DNA of 64,000 bases from DATKGL01 sp035510455 (lineage in GTDB: Bacteria > Patescibacteriota > Saccharimonadia > Saccharimonadales > UBA4665): contig DATKHB010000003.1 in the NCBI GenBank assembly GCA_035510455.1, forward strand, positions 62,001 through 126,000, in the 5' to 3' direction. Position numbers and translations under genes: made by a program. Below the pieces are notes generated by a model. That model saw nothing but the letters and a program-made list of their open reading frames with translations, did no database searches and had not been told where the DNA came from. This document shows positions 7,563 through 17,061 of the stretch, one piece after another (position 1 is the stretch's first letter; each line of letters begins with the position of its first letter).

Positions 7563-7882
7563 CGCGACACCCTCCTGACCGTTTGGCTGACGACCTCCGC
7601 CTGCTCCATGGCGGCGATGTCGCCTATGGCTTGCAAGCGGCTCACGGCCATGGGGACCAGCATCGACAACTGAGCCTCCATCTGGGAGAGCATCGCTACC
7701 TCGTGCATCGCCCTCTTGGCGACGTAGCCGACGGCGCTGGAGCGCGTCGCCTGCAGCTCGGCGGCCTGGTCGATCTTGGCCACCTCCAGGTCGGTCTGCG
7801 TGTCGAGCCGCGAGAGCAGACGGCCGGCGTAGCGGTTCTGCCTCTCGATGGCTCCGTTTGAAGCGGGAATGATGTTTGCCAT
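7559..7882 (-). CDS. Conserved-looking helical protein, 107 residues
   Basis: Begins MANIIPASNGAIERQNRYAG with ATG at 7882; GGAGA lies about 11 nt upstream. An earlier in-frame ATG exists, but the extra residues are Arg/Pro-rich and look like non-coding translation. The product is nearly all helix (LLSRLDTQTDLEVAKIDQAAEL, AMHEVAMLSQMEAQLS), suggesting a coiled coil. First gene of the leftward transfer module; it starts 204 bp from the divergent TPR gene. Function unknown. Confidence 0.65.
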   Translation of the reverse strand: MANIIPASNGAIERQNRYAGRLLSRLDTQTDLEVAKIDQAAELQATRSSAVGYVAKRAMHEVAMLSQMEAQLSMLVPMAVSRLQAIGDIAAMEQAEVVSQTVRRVSR

Positions 7883-8073
7883 ACCTAGTTGTCTCCTTCT
7901 CTCTCTGCGGGGGCCGTGTGCCCGCTTCGCAGTGAGACCAGCCTGTTGGTCCAGGTCAGGGGGCACCAGGTACGTCGATTCGCAAAAGCGGTACCTAGCC
8001 GGCACTCGTGGACTCGCTGCTTCGGAATCCGCAGTGACGGAGCCACAGCCCTGCCGCGCGGCGGACTGCGCGG

Positions 8074-8089
8074 TAATACTTCGGGGGTG
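8074..8089 (+). promoter_or_regulatory. Leaderless promoter of the TPR gene
   Basis: TAATAC (8074-8079) lies 7 bases before GTG 8087, so transcription would start at the initiation codon itself. No Shine-Dalgarno is present. Leaderless transcripts are common in Actinobacteria. The -35 region is not recognisable. Confidence 0.5.
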
Positions 8090-9331
8090 CCACGCCGGCC
8101 TGTCGATGAGGTTCCCGAGGAGGTCAAGGCTGTCGCGGCCGCGCTGTTGGAGCTGTCATACCGGGACGGGCTGACGCGGGCCAAGCTGATCGGTTCTCCG
8201 GTGCTGCTGGCGCTAACCGTCAAGCGGTCACCGAACGCGGAACCTTCAGAGCAGGCGCGGAGAGCTGAGGAGATGATCCGGCTGCACGTCAACTCCATCC
8301 GCAATCTGCGTGATCGGGTGATCCTGGCAGCTGCCTTGAACCTAGATCAGGAGCCGGGAACATCGTTCGAAGACCGGATTAACAGAGCGTGTGACTCGGC
8401 TATCGGCGAGGACAGTCCGCACTTCATCACTCCCGATGGCGCCCAAGGTCGCTTCCGCTACGTGCTCACCGTTGATCTTGCACTACGACTGCTCGGCGGT
8501 TCTCCGGCCTACGCCATGCCTCGGCCACCTTCCGACGATCTTGAACTAGCAGTCAGGCTGCAGCGATCGCATCAGACGGATAGTGCCGTTCAAGTGCTCA
8601 AGCGTGCCACTGACGCTGATGAGAAAGCCGATCGGCGTCATGCCTGGCGCTTGCTGGCCACCATCGCCTACGAGAGCGGCGACTACGACGGAGCCGAGAT
8701 CGCCTTCGACATGGCTCTGCGCAACGCCGTCGGAATGCGTCGTGGTGGCAAGCTGACAGTAGCCATCGACCGGTATGCCAGGCGACTTACGGAAGAGGAG
8801 GACTACGACCGAGCGCTGGCAATCGTCAGCAAGGGCATCAGCGTCGTCTTCGAGAGCCTGTGGCTGTGGCGTCGTTATGGCTGCATCAAGTGGTACGCCG
8901 GAGAACTGGTTGACGCCTACGCGGCCCTGACCATCGCGCTCGACTTGGGCTACTCAGCATCGAGGGTGTTCCACGCCCGCGGACAGGTGCTGGCCGAACT
9001 CGGCCGGTACAACGAGGCGATCGAACAACTCACGGAGGCATTACGTGTTCCGCGATCCCCGGTTTCCCAGGCTGAGGCGATCAGTGCCCGAGCATTCGCC
9101 GTCGGAATGTCGGGCAACCTTGACGAAGCCCTCGACGGGTTCCGTGAAGCCGAGCAGGTCATCTCGTTCAGCAGCTGGCTGCATTATTGGCGAGGACTCT
9201 GCTTCTACCACCACGACAAGCCTGCCGAGGCACTGATGAACCTGGTGCTCGCCGTAGGTCCCGAGACCGCATCGCTCAACCGGCCCAAGCGATTAAACGC
9301 TGAGCGCTTGATATTGGAGCTGACGGACTGA
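8087..9331 (+). CDS. TPR-repeat protein
   Basis: 414 residues from a GTG at 8087. The frame is open further upstream, but that stretch is Arg-rich noise and the -10 box argues for 8087. Residues 1-130 are a helical domain of unknown type (EEVKAVAAALLELSYRDGL). From about residue 165 on there are repeated helix pairs of TPR type, such as AWRLLATIAYESGDYDGAEIAFDMAL and RVFHARGQVLAELGRYNEAIEQLTEAL-like units. TPRs bind partner proteins. It is divergent from the transfer module, so it may be a regulator of it, but nothing shows this directly. Confidence 0.8.
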   Translation: MPRRPVDEVPEEVKAVAAALLELSYRDGLTRAKLIGSPVLLALTVKRSPNAEPSEQARRAEEMIRLHVNSIRNLRDRVILAAALNLDQEPGTSFEDRINRACDSAIGEDSPHFITPDGAQGRFRYVLTVDLALRLLGGSPAYAMPRPPSDDLELAVRLQRSHQTDSAVQVLKRATDADEKADRRHAWRLLATIAYESGDYDGAEIAFDMALRNAVGMRRGGKLTVAIDRYARRLTEEEDYDRALAIVSKGISVVFESLWLWRRYGCIKWYAGELVDAYAALTIALDLGYSASRVFHARGQVLAELGRYNEAIEQLTEALRVPRSPVSQAEAISARAFAVGMSGNLDEALDGFREAEQVISFSSWLHYWRGLCFYHHDKPAEALMNLVLAVGPETASLNRPKRLNAERLILELTD

Positions 9332-9334
9332 CAC

Positions 9335-9343
9335 TGTGGATAA
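9335..9343 (-). promoter_or_regulatory. DnaA-box-like site TGTGGATAA
   Basis: Perfect reverse TTATCCACA immediately after the TPR gene stop and about 60 bp before the next gene. Identical 9-mers occur at 1332-1340, 7139-7147 and (opposite strand) 21387-21395, and a near copy (GGATAACTGC core) at about 10335-10344. Confidence 0.45.
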
Positions 9344-9402
9344 CTGCTTGTCTTCCATCATCCAAAGTCCGATACTTGTACTTGTAATACAGGCATCAAA
9401 TA

Positions 9403-9822
9403 ATGGACGAAGTCTACGAACAACCTCCCGAACTATCTGAACTTGTTGATAGATGCTTTGGTGTGGATTCTTATATGAGCGAGCTGACCATGAACGCCGT
9501 CGGTGCTGCCGCGGAGATTGGAGCGGAAGCGTCTGCGGCGCTGGAGTATGGCCTCCGGCCGCATCTCGAAGCGTTAGCCGATGGCCGTGACGCCGACCCC
9601 GAGCAACTCGTCAACTACCTGCGCTACTTCGAGCTCACGTCTGCGCGACTCAAGGTCACCGATCACGACGACCCCCTCGGTCGGATCGAGCGAGACTTCA
9701 CAGCTGACCCTCACGTACACGACGGCAAGCGGCTCCGAACGATGGTGAAGGTGGAATCTGCGCAGCAAGAGCACTCAAACCGGGACGAGCACTCGGGCGA
9801 GGCCAACCCGGAAACGGAGTAG
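9403..9822 (+). CDS. Hypothetical acidic protein, 139 residues
   Basis: ATG 9403 follows an A+T-rich stretch with TAATAC about 24 bp upstream; there is no clear ribosome-binding site. The N-terminal half is helical (MSELTMNAVGAAAEIGAEAS), and the tail is charged and probably disordered. Codon use matches the island. It lies between the TPR gene and a convergent gene whose 3' end is 6 bp away. I do not recognise it. Confidence 0.6.
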   Translation: MDEVYEQPPELSELVDRCFGVDSYMSELTMNAVGAAAEIGAEASAALEYGLRPHLEALADGRDADPEQLVNYLRYFELTSARLKVTDHDDPLGRIERDFTADPHVHDGKRLRTMVKVESAQQEHSNRDEHSGEANPETE

Positions 9823-9828
9823 GTCTCG

Positions 9829-10224
9829 TCAGATTGCCTCACTGGAGCTCACAGGTTGAATCGACGGGTCCCGCTCCTTGAACTGCGCCAGAACGTGCTT
9901 AGCCATGCTGTTGGTGACCAGTCGCCCACGCATGTTGCCGGCGCTCCTGATACGAACCCTGTGACCGTCGGCCACCTTCAGGACGGCGAGCTGGACCGTG
10001 CCCATCATCGGGTCCGGGCCGGGAGCCTGGAACTCGAACCCGATTTCGTGATCCGGCTGCATCGAGACACCCGGGATCGACGGTCCGCCGGTTTTGGTGG
10101 GCGCGAATGGTCGGAACGGGATCATCTTCAGCTTGAGCGGCCGCTTCTTGACGGCCACCGTGAAGGTGGTCGAGATGTCCCCGAGGGACATCTTCGTTGT
10201 GAACTCGTCCACATTGGCCTTCAC
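9829..10224 (-). CDS. Hypothetical protein, 131 residues
   Basis: GTG start at 10224 with GGGAGG about 10 nt upstream. The sequence alternates strands, with a Pro-rich middle (KMIPFRPFAPTKTGGPSIPG) and a basic C-terminal segment (HRVRIRSAGNMRGRLV). It is divergent from the 283-residue gene at 10428, with about 200 bp between them holding a near copy of the TGTGGATAA motif. No family recognised. Confidence 0.6.
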   Translation of the reverse strand: MKANVDEFTTKMSLGDISTTFTVAVKKRPLKLKMIPFRPFAPTKTGGPSIPGVSMQPDHEIGFEFQAPGPDPMMGTVQLAVLKVADGHRVRIRSAGNMRGRLVTNSMAKHVLAQFKERDPSIQPVSSSEAI

Positions 10225-10427
10225 GTCTCTCGAACCTCCCGATTAGTCGCCCCGGTGCGCTTGGTCGAGAGGCTAGGCGCGTCGAGCCCGACCCAGCCGC
10301 GACCAGGGCGAACGAGGCCGGTGGGACCTCTTTCGCAGTTATCCGCGAGCTGAAGACGCTGCCGCGTAGGATCGACTCCAACGTAGGCGGCCTCGAACGC
10401 CAAGGGGCTCAAGAGTGAGGGGGTCAA

Positions 10428-11279
10428 GTGGGAGGAGCGGAGGAGTTTCGGCAGGAGCTTCGCCGGATGGCGACGCGGAATCAGATCAGACCGACCTTCG
10501 ATCAGGACAAGCTGGTCGCCGCTCTGCAGGCTGAGATCAACCAAGGAGCCGAGTTCGTCAACATCTTCCCCAGCGTCGGCAGCGACAAGAGCTACCTCGT
10601 CGTCACTTCAGTCGCCACCCATTCGGTTGCAGGCGGTATGTTCTCGGTGAAGGTCAAGTGGTCAGTACCGCACAAGGCCCTCGACAACGCCTACTACCAG
10701 CGCGGCACCATGGGCAGCATGGTCATGGACAAGCTGTTTCTGGAGGCGAGCGGACGGAGGGAGCAGTTCGTCTTTGGGCTGGTCGATCCGGGAATAGCTG
10801 CCAAGGTGCCCCGTGAGATCGCGGCGAACAACGCCAAGGTTGCGTTGGGAGAGATTGAGCAGGCTAAGGCCTACCTGGAACGCCCTGCGTCAGCGGTCGA
10901 TCCCGAGGTTGAGCGATTTCAACGGGCGATGGCTCTCGCCGAGGCTGGACCTCAGCCCGATACTGAACCCTCCGACCATTGGACTGAGGACGACTACAAG
11001 CAGCTGTTCCATTGGACAGTCGAGCGTTGGAAGCGTAAGGAGTACAGCGAGATATGGGCGCGGCGCGTTGGATTGAGTCCGAGTCTCGAACAACGTATGG
11101 CTATCGACCAGCTCTGGTTTTGGGTCAACGCACTAGCGGCTCTGTCTGGACTGGAGTTAGGCCAAAAGGGTCACCCGAAGCTGTCTGTCTTCGCCGGCTA
11201 CGCAGATCAGGTTGTCGACAATAGTAATGATGGTCAGCGACAGGCGATGGAAGATATCAAGAGGCAGTTCTTCGGCTGA
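10428..11279 (+). CDS. Hypothetical protein, 283 residues
   Basis: GTG 10428 has GAGGGGG 5-6 nt upstream. Residues about 15-105 look like a beta-rich globular domain (FVNIFPSVGSDKSYLVVTS), followed by acidic linker helices and a Trp-rich helical C-terminus (LFHWTVERWKRKEYSEIWARR). It ends 132 bp before the type III restriction operon and may be part of that locus, but no overlap or shared signal shows it. Unrecognised. Confidence 0.65.
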   Translation: MGGAEEFRQELRRMATRNQIRPTFDQDKLVAALQAEINQGAEFVNIFPSVGSDKSYLVVTSVATHSVAGGMFSVKVKWSVPHKALDNAYYQRGTMGSMVMDKLFLEASGRREQFVFGLVDPGIAAKVPREIAANNAKVALGEIEQAKAYLERPASAVDPEVERFQRAMALAEAGPQPDTEPSDHWTEDDYKQLFHWTVERWKRKEYSEIWARRVGLSPSLEQRMAIDQLWFWVNALAALSGLELGQKGHPKLSVFAGYADQVVDNSNDGQRQAMEDIKRQFFG

Positions 11280-11411
11280 TTGGATCGGTTCCTTGTACTC
11301 AGAACAGATGTTCGATATCATGAAGGTAACGGAAGCAATCATGGAGGACTATTCATCTAACAACCCATTGCGATCTCCCGCGCCTGGCTCGTTGCCAGCG
11401 GGAGTTGTGAA

Positions 11412-13091
11412 ATGAGTCCAGATTACGAAGGTCGGCTCGAACTCACTTGGACCAACAAGCCTCTACGCCTGCTAGCTCACGAGGATGGATCGTACGAGTG
11501 GGTGCATCCTGCTGATTATCGGGTGGCTGAAGTCCGGTTGCTTCATGACGTCGCGGAGGTCGGGACTGTCAGCAAACGACGGGCCACTGACAACTTGCTC
11601 ATTCGGGGTGACGCCCTCAACGCGCTAACCAGCTTGGCACGGCTTCCGGAGTTTGCTCGTGAGTATCTCGGCAAAGTCAAGCTGGTATACATAGACCCTC
11701 CCTTCAACACGCAGCAGTCGTTTCTTCACTATGACGACGCGCTGGAGCACTCAGTGTGGCTCACCATGATGAGAGACCGAGTGCTGCAGATTCGAGACCT
11801 CTTGTCGGCAGACGGGTCAGTCTGGGTGCATCTCGACCAGTCGGAAGTGCACTACGGGAAGATCGTGCTGGATGAGGTCTTTGGACGCGCGAACTTTGTT
11901 GGCGAAGTCATCTGGCGCGCAGCGGATTCATCCAACCACGATGCCAAGCAGTTCTCGGTTGATCACAACACGATCCTGGTGTATAGCCGCGAACCTGGCT
12001 GGCGCTCCGTAGCCCTGGAGCGCGGCGAGGAGCACAACGCTCACTACTCCAACCCTGACAACGATCCCCGGGGGGCTTGGTTCCCCGGGAACGTTTCCTC
12101 GCCTAATCCGCGCGATAATCTGCGGTACGAAATCGATGCTTCATTTGATTGGGACGGCACCGCCATCGAGCCGCCGGCTAACGGTTGGCGCTGGCAGCCA
12201 GACACGATGCGGGAAAAGATTGATACCGGTGAAGTGGTTCTGCGTGAAGACGTTTCGGGCAAGCCGCGACTACTACGGAAGACTTACCTGGCAGACCAGT
12301 CTGGTTTAGCGCCGTCGAGTCTTTGGGCTGACATCGACGAAACGGGTCACAACCGTCAAGCCAAGTACGAACTGAAGAAGCTCTTCCCAAAGAAGCCGAC
12401 TGCATCGTTATTTAAGACACCGAAGCCGGAGCGGTTGCTGGCCCGCATCCTCCACGTAGCTACTCAGCCCGGCGATGTAGTTCTTGACTTCTTCCTCGGT
12501 TCTGGCACGACAGCGGCAGTCGCCTTGAAGTACGGACGCCGCTGGGTTGGTGTGGAGTGGTCGCCAGACACGATCGAGGAGTTTGCCCTTCCACGCCTTG
12601 AGCGCGTTGTGAAGGGTGCTGACGCCGGAGGAGTTACCTCACTTGCGGGCTGGAAAGGCGGAGGTGGGTTTCGTGTGCTCGATGTGTCATCCTCGATGTT
12701 CGAAGCTCAGGAAGGGCTGGTCTTCCTGGCTGACTGGATGACAAATGGCGCCCTAGCTGAGGCCACGGCAGCCCAACTGGGCTTCGAATTCGTTTCTGAC
12801 CCCCCGTTCGTCGGACGTAAGGGCAGGATTCGACTGGCAGTCGTCGACGGAGTCGTGAACGAATCTGTCGTCAAGTTGCTCGCTCGAGCGCTCCCGGAGC
12901 GGGAACGAGTAGTCATCTGCGGCACTGGAATCGACACCGACGCCAGACCGTTGTTGCGAGAACTACGGCCTGGCTCGACTCTACGGAAGATCCCCGCTGC
13001 GCTGTTGGACGAGTATCGGTCAACTCGACAATTGAGGCTCAGTCTGAATGCTGCCGAACAGCTGGGACAACCGGTGGAGGTCACAAGCTAA
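11412..13091 (+). CDS. mod: Type III restriction-modification methyltransferase (Mod)
   Basis: 559 residues. DPPFN (about residues 94-98) is the catalytic motif of N6-adenine beta-class enzymes, and FLGSGTT (about 360-366) the SAM-binding motif, with the target-recognition region between. Mod subunits supply specificity to type III systems, methylating one strand of an asymmetric site. Its TAA overlaps the ATG of the Res gene (TAATG, 13089-13093), so the pair is co-translated. The last 130 residues after the methylase core are a family-typical extension. Full length; no frameshift or phase-variable repeat is visible. Confidence 0.93.
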   Translation: MSPDYEGRLELTWTNKPLRLLAHEDGSYEWVHPADYRVAEVRLLHDVAEVGTVSKRRATDNLLIRGDALNALTSLARLPEFAREYLGKVKLVYIDPPFNTQQSFLHYDDALEHSVWLTMMRDRVLQIRDLLSADGSVWVHLDQSEVHYGKIVLDEVFGRANFVGEVIWRAADSSNHDAKQFSVDHNTILVYSREPGWRSVALERGEEHNAHYSNPDNDPRGAWFPGNVSSPNPRDNLRYEIDASFDWDGTAIEPPANGWRWQPDTMREKIDTGEVVLREDVSGKPRLLRKTYLADQSGLAPSSLWADIDETGHNRQAKYELKKLFPKKPTASLFKTPKPERLLARILHVATQPGDVVLDFFLGSGTTAAVALKYGRRWVGVEWSPDTIEEFALPRLERVVKGADAGGVTSLAGWKGGGGFRVLDVSSSMFEAQEGLVFLADWMTNGALAEATAAQLGFEFVSDPPFVGRKGRIRLAVVDGVVNESVVKLLARALPERERVVICGTGIDTDARPLLRELRPGSTLRKIPAALLDEYRSTRQLRLSLNAAEQLGQPVEVTS

Positions 13092-15562
13092 TGGCCGATC
13101 TGGAGATTTTCGAGGACGCGATCGCAGAGATCGCAGCTCGCCTGGACCTGCGGGAACCGAACCGTCAGGCTGTTCGGACTATCAACGCTGCCGTGTCGCA
13201 GTACTACGACGTTGAGGGCAAGCAACCGCCGTTCGAGGCCGTGATCGACTCGGCTACCGGAGTGGGTAAAACGTACATTCTCGTCGGGGCGATGGAGCTG
13301 TTCGCCAAGGCGTATGGGGTTCGCGACTTTGTCGTTGTGACGCCGGGACGAACGATCCTTGAGAAGACCAAGGACAACTTCACGCCAGGGCACGCGAAGA
13401 GCTTGCTCGAAGCGATGAGCTTCCAGCCAGTAGTCATCACCGCTGACAACTTCGCAACGCCGGAAATGCGCGCCGCGATGGATGACGATACTAAGATCAA
13501 GGTCTACCTCTTCACGGTTCAGTCGCTGATAAAGCCAGAATCGAAGACTGCTCGGAAGACCCACAAGTTTCAGGAGGGCCTGGGCACCGAGTTCTACGCG
13601 CATCTTCAAGGAGTCGAGAGCCTCGTGGTATTCGCCGACGAGCACCACACCTACTACGGTCCGGCGTTCTCGAAGGCGGTGCGCGATCTCGACCCGTGGG
13701 TTCTCCTCGGTCTTACCGCCACCCCGGACAAAAAGACTCCCATCGAAGAAATCATCTTTCGCTACCCGCTTGCTGCGGCCATAGCTGACCAGCTTGTCAA
13801 GACGCCCGTCATCGTCGGCCGGAAGGACGACCGGGTCGATCCCGTCACGAAGTTGACCGACGGTATTACGCTCCTCAGCGCGAAGGCAGACGCTATAGCG
13901 ACGTATTGCAAGGCGAGCGGCGCTTCCCCGGTCAATCCAGTGATGCTTGTTGTGGCTAAGAGCATCGAGGATGCTGACGAATACGGTGCGATCCTGAAAT
14001 CGTCCGAGTTCTTCGGTGGTTCGTTCGCCGAGGCGGTGCTGGTGGTGCATTCGAAGACCCCGGACGAAGCCCTCGCCGAGCTCGCCAAGGTTGAGGATGC
14101 CGACTCGCCGGTGCGCATCATCATCTCTGTGGGCATGCTCAAGGAGGGTTGGGATGTCCGCAATGTCTACGTGATTGCGTCGATGCGGGCCAGTGTCTCG
14201 GAAATCCTTACCGAACAGACTCTCGGGCGGGGCATGCGGCTTCCGTTTGGGGCTTACACCGGCATCGAGATACTCGACACGCTCGAAGTGGTAGCGCACG
14301 AGCGATACGAAGACCTCCTGAAAAAGGCCGGCGTTCTCAACCAAGCATTTGTTGACTATCGAACTTGGGCAGCATTGCGGACGAACGCTCAGGGCCAAAC
14401 GGTAGCGGTGAGCGAGACTGTCGAGTCTGGAGCGGTGCCGCTCATATTGCCTGCAGAGGCGATCCAGGGCGCGGCGCCAGTCCTGGCGATGGCGGATACC
14501 GCCAGCGCCGTTGTCACCTCCGTTCAAGAGCGGATCGCCCAGGTCGGCGATGCCGCAGTCAAGATGAAGATCGGCATCGTGCGGCGCGTCGACGCACCAA
14601 GCATCTCGGTTCCAATCCTCAGGATGAGTACAGTCCAGAGCAGTTTCACTCTCGCCGATATCACTGACTTCGAGCCGTTCCGCAAGCTCGGGCGCGCTCT
14701 TGCGGCCAACCCGGACGGCGAGTTGAGCCGCACTCTGTTCAGCGCACGCGTGATAACGGGACCTGACGGGATGAAGCGGACGGAGCTAGTTCGTTCGACC
14801 GCAGCCGATCACATTCGGTCGGCGCCCACACTGTTCGCTTTTGACCAGCTCCGACACGACCTCATCGACATGGTGCTCGCATCACCGGCAGTCCCGGCCC
14901 GCGTGAGTCAGCGAACGGAGGTGCTTCCGCTAATCGATGCGTTCTTCGAGGGGCTTGGCAAGAAGGCGGATGAAGTGCTGTCCGCGAACTTAGGTCGAGC
15001 AGGCGCCCGTCTCGTCAAGCTCGTGGCCGACGAGCAGCGCCGATCGATGTCGAAGCCTACGTATCACGAAGTTGTCGAACTCAAGGAGTTCAACCCGACC
15101 CGAGCGACTGACAAGCCAATCGTTGATGACCGTCTGGGGCCGTTCCGCAAGACGGACGCGTACGAGGGTTGGACCCGAGCGATCTTCCCGGTCGCCTGGT
15201 TTGACTCCGAGCCCGAGCGTCGCGTCGCGAATATGGTCGATGGGGATAGCGCAACAGTCCTGTGCTGGGATCGACTTCTGATCAACGACCTTCCGATCCT
15301 CTGGAACTCAGACGGCAAGCAGTACAACCCAGATCTAATCGTGATTGGCAAGGACGGAACACACTGGATCGTCGAGGTGAAGATGGATAAAGAAATGCAG
15401 TCCGAGGACGTCCGAGGCAAACGTGAAGCCGCTCAACGATGGGCCAATCATGTCAACGCTGACGGCCGTGTCAAAGTCCAGTGGCGATACTTGCTCGTGT
15501 CCGAGTCGGACATCAACGATGCCAAGGGTTCTTGGGACGCGCTCAACCGACTGGGCACGTAA
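13091..15562 (+). CDS. res: Type III restriction endonuclease (Res)
   Basis: 823 residues. Helicase superfamily 2 motifs run in order: SATGVGKT (about 53-60), DEHH (about 181), GLTATP (about 206), LKEGWDV (about 349) and GRGMRLP (about 378). A C-terminal PD-(D/E)xK nuclease is seen as NPDLIVI (about 745) and VEVKMDK (about 760). It translocates or switches on ATP hydrolysis with Mod and cuts DNA near head-to-head unmethylated sites. The start overlaps the Mod stop; the stop overlaps the next gene's ATG (TAATG, 15560-15564). It appears intact. Confidence 0.93.
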   Translation: MADLEIFEDAIAEIAARLDLREPNRQAVRTINAAVSQYYDVEGKQPPFEAVIDSATGVGKTYILVGAMELFAKAYGVRDFVVVTPGRTILEKTKDNFTPGHAKSLLEAMSFQPVVITADNFATPEMRAAMDDDTKIKVYLFTVQSLIKPESKTARKTHKFQEGLGTEFYAHLQGVESLVVFADEHHTYYGPAFSKAVRDLDPWVLLGLTATPDKKTPIEEIIFRYPLAAAIADQLVKTPVIVGRKDDRVDPVTKLTDGITLLSAKADAIATYCKASGASPVNPVMLVVAKSIEDADEYGAILKSSEFFGGSFAEAVLVVHSKTPDEALAELAKVEDADSPVRIIISVGMLKEGWDVRNVYVIASMRASVSEILTEQTLGRGMRLPFGAYTGIEILDTLEVVAHERYEDLLKKAGVLNQAFVDYRTWAALRTNAQGQTVAVSETVESGAVPLILPAEAIQGAAPVLAMADTASAVVTSVQERIAQVGDAAVKMKIGIVRRVDAPSISVPILRMSTVQSSFTLADITDFEPFRKLGRALAANPDGELSRTLFSARVITGPDGMKRTELVRSTAADHIRSAPTLFAFDQLRHDLIDMVLASPAVPARVSQRTEVLPLIDAFFEGLGKKADEVLSANLGRAGARLVKLVADEQRRSMSKPTYHEVVELKEFNPTRATDKPIVDDRLGPFRKTDAYEGWTRAIFPVAWFDSEPERRVANMVDGDSATVLCWDRLLINDLPILWNSDGKQYNPDLIVIGKDGTHWIVEVKMDKEMQSEDVRGKREAAQRWANHVNADGRVKVQWRYLLVSESDINDAKGSWDALNRLGT

Positions 15563-17058
15563 TGACTATCGCGAGCGAAATGGCGCCGGAGCCAGAGTCC
15601 TTTTCCCTCCTCCACTTCTCCGACTACTTCGGACTTCAGCCTTCGGTCCTCGCGAGCTACGGTGCATTCGATATCTCGCTGATGTCCGATCTGCCGCTCT
15701 TCATCGATCCTTTCCTGCTGTTCAACAGCTCCAGTCCTGAATATCAACGGTTGCACGGGGAGATGATTAAGTATCTTGAGTTTCTCCGCGACCAGTCCGC
15801 CAAGGGCGAGCCGGAGCCGGGTCAGCTCAAGAGCTGGTATTACTTCGGCGAGGTGAAGCAGAACTGGCTCGGTTTCACTGAGCTCGGCAACAGCGGACAC
15901 GCTCTTGGGCCTCAGTTCGCAGAAGCTCTTCATACCAACTTGGTCAAGCTTTTCGCCGAAACCGAGGACGAGCCGATTACGAAAGGACGACATCTTGAGA
16001 AGGTGTCACTGATGCAGGCACGAGTCGGTCGTGATTGCATCAGTGATTTCACCACCAACTTGATCAAGGAGTACCTCCTTGACTACACGCAAGCATTTGC
16101 AGTTGAACACCTGACAAACGACCAACGTCGCGTCTTTTCGGTGCGGCGGGTCCGGTTTAACTACGACACAATGTCGTGGCAAGACGGCAAATACGAGTTG
16201 CCCGCGTATGGTCCTGACTTCGTGTTACTTACGCCCGAGGACATACTCACGAGGGATGACACTTGGATCAACCACCGAGATTTGGTGCGAGGCTTTGCTA
16301 ATATTCCGCCAGCCATTTCGGATGTGGCGCTTCGATTCCAAGTGTCGAACTACTTCAAACAGCGGCTTGGCCCGAAGCCAAAACAGGCAGACCGGGACGC
16401 CGCAGCGGAAGCAACTATCGCCGAGTATCCGGTTCTTCTCGACTATTACATCGCCCTAAAGGAGCTTGCTGGGACTGACGCTGTCGCAGTCAGCGAAGGT
16501 CGCGTGCGTGACACAGAAAGCGTATTCGTCACACAACTACGGCGTTTGATCGAAGACCTCACCGCGCGAGGATTCTACGAGAAGCCTCAGACTTCCTACG
16601 AGGAGGCCCTCGCTCGTGTCGCTGCCTTCAAGCAGTATGTGGAGAATCAAGACGGATACAAGTTGATAAACCGAAAGGGCCAGCCCTTCAGCTCTGAAGG
16701 GGAAGTCCAGCTCTACTTTGGGCTCGCTATGGTTGGCACTACGTTCGACGTCAATCGAGAACCGAACAACGGGCGTGGCCCGGTCGATTTCAAGCTATCT
16801 AAAGGTAAGTTTGACAAGTCGTTGATCGAGTTCAAGCTGGGTAAGAACACACAGTTGCGGCGCAACCTAGAAAAGCAGGTACCGATCTACGAGGCGGCAA
16901 ATGAGACAAAACAGTCCGTAACGGTCATCGTTAACTACACGGCAAGTGATGTCATGAGGGTTGAGTCGATTCTGAATGATCTCAAGCTGGCGAGTCGGGA
17001 CAACATTGTCGTGATTGATGCTCGGTCTGATAACAAGCCTTCCGCGAGCAAGGCGTGA
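15562..17058 (+). CDS. Uncharacterised PD-(D/E)xK-like protein, family copy 1
   Basis: 498 residues, coupled by TAATG to Res; a longer frame exists but overlaps Res. The N-terminal domain includes SDYFGL, SDLPLFIDP, then GNSGHALGP and DCISDFTTNLIKEYLLDYTQ, and W..GKYELP. The C-terminus has VDFKLSKGKFDKSLIEFKL, a plausible PD-(D/E)xK core. The gene at 25644-27080 has the same landmarks in the same order with low identity, so the two are distant relatives. I do not know a named family. Position suggests an added effector or nuclease in a restriction operon. Confidence 0.75.
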   Translation: MTIASEMAPEPESFSLLHFSDYFGLQPSVLASYGAFDISLMSDLPLFIDPFLLFNSSSPEYQRLHGEMIKYLEFLRDQSAKGEPEPGQLKSWYYFGEVKQNWLGFTELGNSGHALGPQFAEALHTNLVKLFAETEDEPITKGRHLEKVSLMQARVGRDCISDFTTNLIKEYLLDYTQAFAVEHLTNDQRRVFSVRRVRFNYDTMSWQDGKYELPAYGPDFVLLTPEDILTRDDTWINHRDLVRGFANIPPAISDVALRFQVSNYFKQRLGPKPKQADRDAAAEATIAEYPVLLDYYIALKELAGTDAVAVSEGRVRDTESVFVTQLRRLIEDLTARGFYEKPQTSYEEALARVAAFKQYVENQDGYKLINRKGQPFSSEGEVQLYFGLAMVGTTFDVNREPNNGRGPVDFKLSKGKFDKSLIEFKLGKNTQLRRNLEKQVPIYEAANETKQSVTVIVNYTASDVMRVESILNDLKLASRDNIVVIDARSDNKPSASKA

Positions 17059-17061
17059 GGT

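Noticed and set aside
13088..14527. Long minus-strand open frame of 479 codons
   Set aside because: It is antisense to the well-supported Res gene and arises from its codon bias; it has no recognisable motif.
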